NCBI GenBank assembly: GCA_903909905.1
Contig: CAIVXP010000102.1
Span: forward strand, 1 to 8,076
Length of the DNA: 8,076 bases
DNA from: Akkermansiaceae bacterium
GTDB taxonomy: Bacteria; Verrucomicrobiota; Verrucomicrobiia; Verrucomicrobiales; Akkermansiaceae
Direction: 5' to 3'
The notes below the pieces were generated by a model, which was not told the origin of the DNA, searched no databases, and worked only from the letters and a program-made list of their open reading frames with translations. The translations under genes were made by a program, and so were the position numbers. Of this stretch, positions 1 to 5,590 are shown one piece after another. The first letter of the stretch is position 1; each line of letters begins with the position of its first letter.

Positions 1-1091
1 CCCCAACCGATGGCCGATCCGCCCGCCGCCTCGCGTGCGGCAAACAAAATGCCGCTCAACACGCCGAAGGAAAGTAAGACCCCCAAAGCAAAGGTCATGC
101 CGTGCAGCGCGACCTTGCGCCGATCGGCGCCCGCCTGCTGCACGAAGCCAATGATCTTGAGGCCGATCACCGGAAACACACAGGGCATGAGGTTGAGAAT
201 GAGTCCGCCGAGAAACATTCCGCCGAGAATGGCGAGAATCGAAGTGCCGGGCTTGGGCGCGGGACTCGCCGCGCTTGATTCGATCGGCGTGGCATCGACG
301 CGCAGAGCTTGGCTGCCGAGCAGGATGCCGGAAATTTCGTTGCCTTGCGGGATTGCTTGATCGAGTGCGTTTTTTTCGGCGCGCGACAGGCGGATCGTCC
401 ATGCCCCGCCATCGCGAGTGATGGATCCGCCATCGCGAGCGGAGCGAATGAATGCCTGATCGGGAATGAAGTCGGTGATCTCGGTAGCGTCGCTTTGCAC
501 ACGCAGCACGATATCACCGCCATCGCTGCTTGCCTGCGATGTGCCGGAAATTTTTTGCGGCAGCTTCGCGCGTGCTTCGGCAAACAGTGGCGCTTGCGAT
601 GGATCGGTTTCGGCCTTGGCTCCGACGCCGAGCGTGAGAGTGAAGGATTGCGTTTCGTTGATGCAACTCTTGGCGCAAATTTGCCATGCGGCGTCGGCTT
701 TGAGCGTAACCTTCGTACCAGACTCGAGCTTTGGCGGAGTTTGGATTTCGACGAGAAAGACCGGACTGCCTTCGTAAATGAAACTTTTGCCAAGCAGGCC
801 ATCCTTCACCGTGGGCGCGGGCCACTGGATGGGTCCCGCGGAAAATCCATCCGGCAACGACCAGTGGATGGACGGGCCTTCCTCAATGCCGCCCGAGTTG
901 CGATAATAGCTGTGCCAGCCTTGCGGGTGCTCGAGGCGCAGCGCGACGCTGAAAGGTTTGCCGGCTTCGAGTGTTTTGGACTCGGAGACCAGCGTGGCTT
1001 TTGTCGCCGGCGTATTGGCGGCAAATTCAAATTGCGCCAATGCCGGAAGGCAAAGCGCGACGAGCCAAATAAGGGTCATGCGACCAATCAT
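1..1091 (-). CDS. DsbD/ScsB-type protein-disulfide reductase, N-terminal part (runs off the left edge)
   Basis: Inner-membrane transporter that passes electrons from cytoplasmic thioredoxin to periplasmic thiol proteins. The frame is open from 1091 to the window edge, giving 363 residues. A signal peptide (about 1-19, LIWLVALCLPALAQ) is followed by a DsbD N-terminal (DsbC-like) domain at about 30-155. Recognisable blocks are GWHSYYRNSG, IHWSLPDGF and IQWPAP, and a redox CxxxC pair, C139 and C143, in WQICAKSCI. A linker leads to the first membrane segment with the signature LNLMPCVFPVIG (C304), typical of the DsbD/ScsB membrane domain, then a second segment at about 332-352. The partner membrane cysteine, remaining helices and any C-terminal thioredoxin domain lie outside the window. 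The start is ATG at 1091 or the in-frame ATG at 1079; 1091 adds an Arg to the signal-peptide n-region. Neither has a clear ribosome binding site. It is divergent from rsfS. Family assignment is firm; DsbD versus ScsB is not. Confidence 0.9.
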   Translation of the reverse strand, partial: MIGRMTLIWLVALCLPALAQFEFAANTPATKATLVSESKTLEAGKPFSVALRLEHPQGWHSYYRNSGGIEEGPSIHWSLPDGFSAGPIQWPAPTVKDGLLGKSFIYEGSPVFLVEIQTPPKLESGTKVTLKADAAWQICAKSCINETQSFTLTLGVGAKAETDPSQAPLFAEARAKLPQKISGTSQASSDGGDIVLRVQSDATEITDFIPDQAFIRSARDGGSITRDGGAWTIRLSRAEKNALDQAIPQGNEISGILLGSQALRVDATPIESSAASPAPKPGTSILAILGGMFLGGLILNLMPCVFPVIGLKIIGFVQQAGADRRKVALHGMTFALGVLLSFGVLSGILFAAREAAGGSAIGW

Positions 1092-1181
1092 GCCGCTAAC
1101 GAAACGCAAATCACGGCCAGTGGCAAACACGCATGTGATTGAGACAGAAGACTGATAGACAGAAGAAGCTAGAAAAGAGTC

Positions 1182-1225
1182 GGCAGCTTCATTTTCTGCC
1201 CTTTGATGAGCGATAATCAGGCAGA
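1182..1225 (+). promoter_or_regulatory. Mutually exclusive small hairpins upstream of rsfS
   Basis: The segment CTGCC at 1196-1200 can pair either with GGCAG at 1182-1186 (9-nt loop) or with GGCAG at 1220-1224. The second option extends to TCTGCC/GGCAGA (1195-1200 with 1220-1225). It is continued by TGAT/ATCA (1204-1207 with 1216-1219) around an 8-nt loop, with CTT bulged. Two competing folds ahead of a terminator-like hairpin are typical of a switching leader. The stems are short, and the same bases could instead be an inverted-repeat operator for the dsbD-like promoter on the other strand. The pairing is seen; the function is inferred. Confidence 0.3.
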
Positions 1226-1291
1226 CCCGGGCTTCGCGATATTAGGAGTTTTGGCACGATCATTGCTTTTCTTTGTTTGTCGCGACAATTC

Positions 1292-1360
1292 AGGCGGTCC
1301 GACTGAAATGCCCTAGGGTTAATGGGTTTTCCCGGGGATGATCAGTCGGGCCGCCTTTTT
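1292..1360 (+). terminator. Terminator-like hairpin with T-tract upstream of rsfS (possible attenuator or sRNA end)
   Basis: The left arm AGGCGGTCCGACTGA (1292-1306) pairs with TCAGTCGGGCCGCCT (1342-1356) over 15 positions with a single G-U pair. The 35-nt inner part can fold further: CCC 1311-1313 with GGG 1335-1337, and GGG 1316-1318 with CCC 1331-1333. The right arm runs into TTTTT (1356-1360), so the polarity is that of an intrinsic terminator on the plus strand. No plus-strand gene lies upstream for it to terminate, and rsfS begins 79 bp downstream. That fits a transcription attenuator in the rsfS leader, or the 3' end of a small RNA from 1092-1291. On the other strand no T-tract follows the hairpin. 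The arms are longer than most terminator stems. Confidence 0.55.
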
Positions 1361-1438
1361 CTTGCGCGTGGCGTAGCGATGCTCTTGGCTGTGGTTCGCG
1401 ATCGATTGGCGGTTGGCGAATTCAGAAATTTTTTAACG

Positions 1439-1789
1439 ATGGCAATCAAGGGACTCGAACTGGCGATGGCATGCGCGAAAGCGGCCGATGAGGTGAAGGC
1501 GGAGAACATCCGCATTTGGGACATGCGCAAGGTGTCGGGGCTCACCGATTACATGATCGTGTGCTCGGGATCATCAATGCCGCAACTGCGCGCGATTCTC
1601 AACGAAGTTTCGCGACGCGTGGAAGAGGAACACGGCGTCAAAGCCATCCACCGCGAAGGCAAGGTCGACGCCCGTTGGGTCGTGCTCGATTACATCGATG
1701 TGATGGTGCATGTGATGCACCAAGAACTTCGCGATTTCTACGGGCTCGAAGAGCTATGGAAGGATGCGAAGGAAATCCCGATGGCGTGA
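1439..1789 (+). CDS. rsfS: Ribosomal silencing factor RsfS (Iojap/DUF143 family)
   Basis: A 116-residue cytoplasmic protein that binds ribosomal protein uL14 on the 50S subunit and blocks joining to 30S, lowering translation when nutrients are scarce. The whole length matches the Iojap fold. The opening helix (AMACAKAADEVKAENIRIWDM) is followed by the core block SGLTDYMIVCSGSS, a helix (LRAILNEVSRRVEEEHGVK) and the closing strands WVVLDYIDVMVHVMHQELRDFYGLEELW. Family members are usually 105-130 residues. I chose ATG 1439 because the family begins right there. The frame is open back to ATG 1322, and in-frame ATG 1379 also exists, but the extra residues look non-conserved. No Shine-Dalgarno is visible (AATTTTTTAACG precedes the start). 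The usual neighbours nadD and rlmH are not beside it. It is convergent with gspD, with 49 bp between the two stop codons. Confidence 0.95.
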   Translation: MAIKGLELAMACAKAADEVKAENIRIWDMRKVSGLTDYMIVCSGSSMPQLRAILNEVSRRVEEEHGVKAIHREGKVDARWVVLDYIDVMVHVMHQELRDFYGLEELWKDAKEIPMA

Positions 1790-1804
1790 GCGTGCTGTGA
1801 TTTG

Positions 1805-1834
1805 AAAAAGGCGCCGGGCGAGAACGCCCGCGCC
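1805..1834 (-). terminator. Intrinsic terminator of the T2SS operon
   Basis: On the minus strand, just after the gspD stop, GGCGCGGGCG (1834-1825), loop TTCT and CGCCCGGCGCC (1820-1810) form a very GC-rich stem of about 10 bp with one bulged base. TTTTT (1809-1805) follows at once. This is a textbook Rho-independent terminator in the direction of gspD. It also lies 20 bp after the convergent rsfS stop, but no T-tract follows the hairpin on the plus strand, so it should act mainly for gspD. Confidence 0.85.
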
Positions 1835-1838
1835 ACAT

Positions 1839-4334
1839 TCACTGCCTATTCGGCGGACGGAAGCTGGGCTTCGGTTTTTTTGCGGGCTGGACTTCCTCGA
1901 CGGGGACCGCTTCCGGCGGCGGCGGGTCAGCGAAGCTGCGGGCGTCTGGTGAAATGTTGTAGCGGCGATCCATGTCGGACTGGGCCTCGTTCATGGTTTG
2001 GGAATCGCGCACGATCGAAGGTTGAATGAACACGATGAGTTCGCTCTCGCTCGTGTCCTTGCTCTTCGTGCCAAAGAGCGGTCCGATGCCAGGAATGCGA
2101 CTGAGGATAGGGATGCCGGTAGTGCCGTCTTTGGCGGATTCGGTGATGAGACCGCCGAGTACAACGGTTTCATTGTTGGGAACCGTCACGGTGGTGATCA
2201 GCTCGCGATTGAGAATATCGGGGATCTCATACGCATTTTCACCGGTGCCCACCGCGCGATTTTCGCCGACATCGTCGCTGGTGAGATAAATCTTCAGCGT
2301 GATTTCGCTATTCGAATTGACCAAGGGAATCACTTCGAGTTTTAGCGCGACGTCCTGGTATTCAAAGTTGGTGGATGGGCCCGAGCTGTTGGCGTAGGAA
2401 TAGGAGTTGGTGGGCACGGCGATGCGCGTGCCACTGACAATCGAGCCTTTTTGGTTGTTGGCGGTGAAAATCGTCGGGCGTGAAAGCACCTTGAAGTTGG
2501 AGTCTTCTTGTTTGGCGGTGAGGTAGGCGTGAAGCGTGTTGCCGATGAGGCCATAGACACCGAGGCCGGCTTCGCTGGGGAAACTTCCGGGTATGAAGGT
2601 CGATAAGAGCGACTCGTTTACATTCGGGGTACTTGGGTCATCTGCCACCGCGCCACCCAGCGGCAAGCGTGGTCCAAATCCCGAACCACCCCGGCCTGCG
2701 ACATCGCCCTTCAGCGTGCGCACATAATCCATGCCGAAGCTCCAGCCGTCGGAGATGCCGAGTTGGCCGAAGACGCAGGAGATGAGGACCTGATCCGGTT
2801 TCGTATCGAGTTGATCGATGAGGCGTTGGACGATTTCGAGTCCGGCCGGTGGGCCTTGGACGACGACTGAGTTGGTGATGTTGTCGGCGACGAGAAGGGT
2901 GCGGCCGACGAGGACGGATTCGGGAGCGGTGCTGACCGAGGGATCGCTGAGGCCGCCACTGCCGCCGCCGCCGAAGCCACTGCCTGAGCCGGATCCGCCC
3001 ATGCCGGAGGAATTGCTACCCATCGTCGAACTGCGTCCGCTAGAGCTGCGTCCGCCGGTGGCGGCGTCTTGGCGGGCTTGGGCTTGCGGGCGGTTGGTAT
3101 TTTGTGCGCCGCCTTGGGTGTCGGTTTGGCCGCCGTCGCCGCCGGTGCCGGAGAAGGCGCGGGTGAGCGCGTCGCCGGCGATCGGAAGAAACTCCGAAAC
3201 CGTGAGGAACTTGAGCTTGCGGCGGAGGAAATTCTTTTCGCTGGTTTCCACATCGAACTCGCGCACGAGGCCTTCGACGAAAAGCAGGTCGACCGGGCGG
3301 CCCATGGCAAAGATGCGGTTGGTGCGGGGGTCGGGCACGATTTGCACGGGCGTGTCTTCGCCGGCGGTGGCGGCACCCGGAGCTCCGGCTTGGGCGGGCG
3401 CTCCGTTGATGGCGGGCGCGGCGTCGGCGCGTTGGATGCCGGCGGTTTTTTGGCTTTCCTGTTGCGCGCTGAGGAGCTCGGAAATCGTCTCGGCGATTTC
3501 CGTGACATCGGCGTATTGGACCTTGATAAACCGGGTGGCTTGGACCGATCCCGGTTTGTCGATTTCCTTTTTGAGGTCGATCAGCTTGCGGATGAGCGAG
3601 GTGTTTTCGGTGATGACGACGGCTGAGGCGTTCGGCACGGCGGCGATCGAGCCGAAGGCGCCGAACTGGCCGATGATGGCGGTGAAGGTGTTCACCGCTT
3701 CGGCGGGCTTGATGTAGTTGAGGGTCATCACATACGAAATGACCGCATCGCCTTCGGGCAGCGGGGCATTTTCGTTGTAGACATCGACGCCGCGTCCGGT
3801 TGGGCGGAGGCCGCCAGTGGCGAGCGTGAGGACATCCAGGTTCGGGTCCTGCGCATCGGGCACGAAGACAAAATTTTCGATCGTCGCGGCCTTGCGCAGA
3901 AGCTCGGCGGCTTTGTCGAATGTGAGCGGGTCCTGCGCGCTGGCTTCCTGGACAAAGGAAAATTCCGCATCGGCCGCTGCCTTGGAAACGATCACGCGGC
4001 GGCCGGTGTATTTGCGGTAGAGTCCGGCGAGAGCGGTGCCGCTGAGTTTCGGCTCGACGATGTCTTCGCTGATTTTGTTTTCGCCGAGAGGGATGCCGGG
4101 GTTCGGGTCGGGCGCACTGGCGGGCTTCGGGGCAGCATTGGCGGGCTCGCCCGCATTGGCGGGCTGGGGCGCGGCGGCATTTGGGCGTGGAAGCAAACCC
4201 TGGCGACCGCGCACGGGCACTGATGGGGGGGCCTGCGGACCTTCGCTCGGCTCGGGTGTTGGCGGCACGGGTTCTTGCGCGAAGAGGCAGGAGCTCGCGG
4301 CAAGGATCAGGGCAATGATGCGGATGAGGGACAT
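1839..4334 (-). CDS. gspD: Type II secretion system secretin GspD
   Basis: An 831-residue outer-membrane secretin, expected to form the multimeric T2SS exit channel. A signal peptide (about 1-19) precedes a Pro/Ala-rich linker (20-85). An N0-like domain at about 86-172 begins ISEDIVEPKLSG. An N1-like domain at about 197-262 contains LNYIKPAEAVNTF and NASAVVITE. An N2-like domain at about 265-362 carries an Ala/Gly/Pro-rich insertion (about 290-328) before QIVPDPRTNRIFAMG. N3 at about 368-512 is split by a Gly/Ser-rich insertion (about 395-470) and resumes at LLVADNITNSVVVQGPP. The beta-barrel domain (about 514-775) includes KVLSRPTIFTANNQKGSIVSG and ends with the secretin signature VPNNETVVLGGLI...IPILSRIPGIGPLFG. 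A Pro-rich tail follows. It is longer than many GspD (about 650-700), owing to the insertions and tails. It lies 28 bp after the GspC/PilP-like gene and is last in the operon. No Shine-Dalgarno is visible. GspD fits better than PilQ because of gspK, gspL and gspM upstream. Confidence 0.93.
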   Translation of the reverse strand: MSLIRIIALILAASSCLFAQEPVPPTPEPSEGPQAPPSVPVRGRQGLLPRPNAAAPQPANAGEPANAAPKPASAPDPNPGIPLGENKISEDIVEPKLSGTALAGLYRKYTGRRVIVSKAAADAEFSFVQEASAQDPLTFDKAAELLRKAATIENFVFVPDAQDPNLDVLTLATGGLRPTGRGVDVYNENAPLPEGDAVISYVMTLNYIKPAEAVNTFTAIIGQFGAFGSIAAVPNASAVVITENTSLIRKLIDLKKEIDKPGSVQATRFIKVQYADVTEIAETISELLSAQQESQKTAGIQRADAAPAINGAPAQAGAPGAATAGEDTPVQIVPDPRTNRIFAMGRPVDLLFVEGLVREFDVETSEKNFLRRKLKFLTVSEFLPIAGDALTRAFSGTGGDGGQTDTQGGAQNTNRPQAQARQDAATGGRSSSGRSSTMGSNSSGMGGSGSGSGFGGGGSGGLSDPSVSTAPESVLVGRTLLVADNITNSVVVQGPPAGLEIVQRLIDQLDTKPDQVLISCVFGQLGISDGWSFGMDYVRTLKGDVAGRGGSGFGPRLPLGGAVADDPSTPNVNESLLSTFIPGSFPSEAGLGVYGLIGNTLHAYLTAKQEDSNFKVLSRPTIFTANNQKGSIVSGTRIAVPTNSYSYANSSGPSTNFEYQDVALKLEVIPLVNSNSEITLKIYLTSDDVGENRAVGTGENAYEIPDILNRELITTVTVPNNETVVLGGLITESAKDGTTGIPILSRIPGIGPLFGTKSKDTSESELIVFIQPSIVRDSQTMNEAQSDMDRRYNISPDARSFADPPPPEAVPVEEVQPAKKPKPSFRPPNRQ
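4114..4165. repeat. Degenerate short direct repeats in the gspD Pro/Ala linker
   Basis: GCATTGGCGGGCT occurs at 4135-4147 and again at 4153-4165 (18-bp period). A one-mismatch copy, GCACTGGCGGGCT, is at 4114-4126. The repeats encode Pro-Ala-Asn/Ser-Ala units of the linker between the signal peptide and the N0 domain. Such in-frame repeats can vary in copy number without breaking the gene. Confidence 0.6.
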
Positions 4335-4362
4335 GGATGCGGGACGGTTGAGAGGGAAAATT

Positions 4363-5004
4363 TCAGCGGCGGCGGATGAAAGGGCGGGATTGGTTGGGCT
4401 GACCTTGGATCTGGCCGGCGGCGGGATTGAAATTGGGGTTGCCGGGCGCGGGCGGCGGCACGACGCGCGGGCGTGGCTGCTTTTGAATCACTTGGCCCGG
4501 GGCGCCGAGTTGGCCTTGGATTTGCGGTGGCATTTGGCCCGGGGCTTGGCCGGGAGGAGCGGTCGGTGCCGGGGCGGCGATGGTCAAAAGTTTTTCATCA
4601 AAACTCACGGTGCCTTGCATCGCGCCCGAGGACATTTCGACCGTGGTTTTCAATGGTTGGCCGGCTTCTCGGTTGACCTTGATGATCGAGAACCCATCGG
4701 CGGATGTTTTGTCGGTCTCGACGGTGATGCGTTGGTCGGCCTGCTTCTTGTTGATGAGCGTGACGCGGTAGCCGTTGTTGCCGATGGGCGAAACTCCGAG
4801 CAGTGCGTAATCCTCGAGCGGGTTGGCGACGGGTCCGGCGCCGACGACTGGCGGCTTGGCGGTGAAGGGCGAATTGGTCCAGAGGTTGGCGTAATTTCCC
4901 AGCGGCTGCTTTTGCGGCACGCCCGCATGCAGCACCGCGGTCAGGGCGGGCAGGATCAACAGCAATGGAGCTTTGAAAGGCATGGGAAAAATTGCGGGGG
5001 TCAT
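4363..5004 (-). CDS. Small exported T2SS-associated protein, GspC/PilP-like (function inferred)
   Basis: 213 residues with an N-terminal signal or anchor segment (about 11-28, KAPLLLILPALTAVLHAG). A short mixed alpha/beta region (about 35-140) contains NYANLWTNSPF, PLEDYALLGVSPIGNNGYRV and a run of alternating strands. The C-terminal third (about 145-213) is rich in Pro, Gly and Gln and ends RPFIRRR. I do not recognise the family by sequence. The YALLGVSPI-GYRVTLIN stretch recalls the small beta-strand homology region of GspC and PilP, which links the inner-membrane platform to the secretin. The position between gspM and gspD, matching pilP between pilO and pilQ, supports that. The start ATG at 5004 overlaps the gspM stop (ATGA), implying coupled translation. 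ATG 4983, directly before the hydrophobic segment, is an alternative. It could instead be a GspN-like or lineage-specific factor. Confidence 0.8.
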   Translation of the reverse strand: MTPAIFPMPFKAPLLLILPALTAVLHAGVPQKQPLGNYANLWTNSPFTAKPPVVGAGPVANPLEDYALLGVSPIGNNGYRVTLINKKQADQRITVETDKTSADGFSIIKVNREAGQPLKTTVEMSSGAMQGTVSFDEKLLTIAAPAPTAPPGQAPGQMPPQIQGQLGAPGQVIQKQPRPRVVPPPAPGNPNFNPAAGQIQGQPNQSRPFIRRR

Positions 5005-5531
5005 TCGGTGGCCGGCACAAACCATTGGTCGATGGTGGCGGTGCAGTCGATGAGCGTGTCATCCTTCGCGTCGGGCGTGAGGAGCAGTTTGGTGGCGATG
5101 CGAAGTTTGGCGGGGTCGTTGATTTGATCGAGCCACTGGTAGAGCGCCTCCTCTCGGCCTGCGACATTGAGTTGCATTTTTGCGCGATGGTAGTGGCGAC
5201 CTTCGGTTTCATCGGCGTCCAGGAACTTTTGCGTTTTGATCGTGAGGCCGGCGTTGTTGGCCTCGGTTGCGCAAAACTGTTGGAGTTCGGTTTCCGCATC
5301 CTGTCTGGCGACGGGTGCTGGTTCGTGGTCCGTGAGCCACTGCATTTCATCGGCAACCTCTTCGGCATTCGCTTGAAACGACTCGGCCGTGGCGAGCTTT
5401 TGTTCGGCAGCGACGAGCTTGCGATCGAGGTCGGCGCGTTTGGATTTCATGAATCCGAAGCCGAGCAAATTGAGCACGAGGAAGCCCGCGGCGGCAAAGA
5501 AGAGCAGCAGGTTTCGTTCGCGTGGGGACAT
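5001..5531 (-). CDS. gspM: T2SS assembly platform protein GspM-like (PilO fold)
   Basis: 176 residues. A short basic cytoplasmic tip (MSPRERN) is followed by one membrane helix (about 8-28, LLLFFAAAGFLVLNLLGFGFM). A charged coiled-coil-like helix comes next (about 29-70, with heptad-like KSKRADLDRKLVAAEQKLA). A periplasmic domain at about 78-176 has the alternating helix and strand pattern of GspM/PilO ferredoxin-like domains. Its helix ALYQWLDQINDPAKLRI followed by a strand is characteristic. In the T2SS, GspM pairs with GspL in the inner membrane and supports assembly of the pseudopilus machinery. Length and layout match GspM (about 160-180). The start is ATG 5531, directly before the membrane helix; the open frame continues to 5894 but overlaps gspL and reads as out-of-frame Arg/Pro-rich sequence. 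It begins 59 bp after gspL, the longest gap in the operon. The assignment rests on topology and context, since GspM sequences diverge strongly. Confidence 0.82.
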   Translation of the reverse strand: MSPRERNLLLFFAAAGFLVLNLLGFGFMKSKRADLDRKLVAAEQKLATAESFQANAEEVADEMQWLTDHEPAPVARQDAETELQQFCATEANNAGLTIKTQKFLDADETEGRHYHRAKMQLNVAGREEALYQWLDQINDPAKLRIATKLLLTPDAKDDTLIDCTATIDQWFVPATE

Positions 5532-5590
5532 GGGGCGGGAGGGGTGAGATTTGCCAAGTGAACAATGCCACAGAGGCGGGAAATTGTCGC

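Larger units (their letters stand above)
1092..1438. other. Divergent intergenic region between the dsbD-like gene and rsfS
   Basis: About 350 bp without a recognisable conserved protein. It should hold promoters for both flanking genes. I see only a weak candidate on the plus strand: a -10-like GATAAT at 1212-1217 with a poor -35 (TTCATT, 1188-1193) 18 bp upstream. The region contains two alternative small hairpins (1182-1225) and a long terminator-like hairpin with a T-tract (1292-1360), both described separately. A 10-bp direct repeat, AGACAGAAGA, occurs at 1142-1151 and 1157-1166. The frame of rsfS stays open back to 1322, but the extension does not resemble the RsfS family. Confidence 0.6.

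Noticed and set aside
309..1142. Long plus-strand open frame opposite the dsbD-like gene
   Set aside because: It is antisense to a clearly recognisable DsbD domain with signal peptide and catalytic motifs; its own translation shows no domain.
1292..1356. Known riboswitch or kink-turn in the leader hairpin
   Set aside because: I compared it mentally with common riboswitch cores and a k-turn layout and found no match; only a generic hairpin can be supported.
1322..1438. 39-residue N-terminal extension of RsfS
   Set aside because: The family begins at about 1439; the extension overlaps the terminator-like hairpin and lacks similarity to the family.
2711..3717. Arg/Ser/Pro-rich frames on both strands within gspD
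   Set aside because: Out-of-frame readings of the Gly/Ser-rich secretin region; no independent evidence.
4275..4334. Lipoprotein signal in GspD (AASSC near residue 16)
   Set aside because: The -3 position is Ala rather than Leu and a normal signal peptidase I site follows; too weak to call.
4036..5127. 363-codon plus-strand frame opposite gspD and the GspC/PilP-like gene
   Set aside because: GC-rich codon bias leaves stop-free antisense frames; the translation is Gly/Arg-rich without motifs and spans several real genes.
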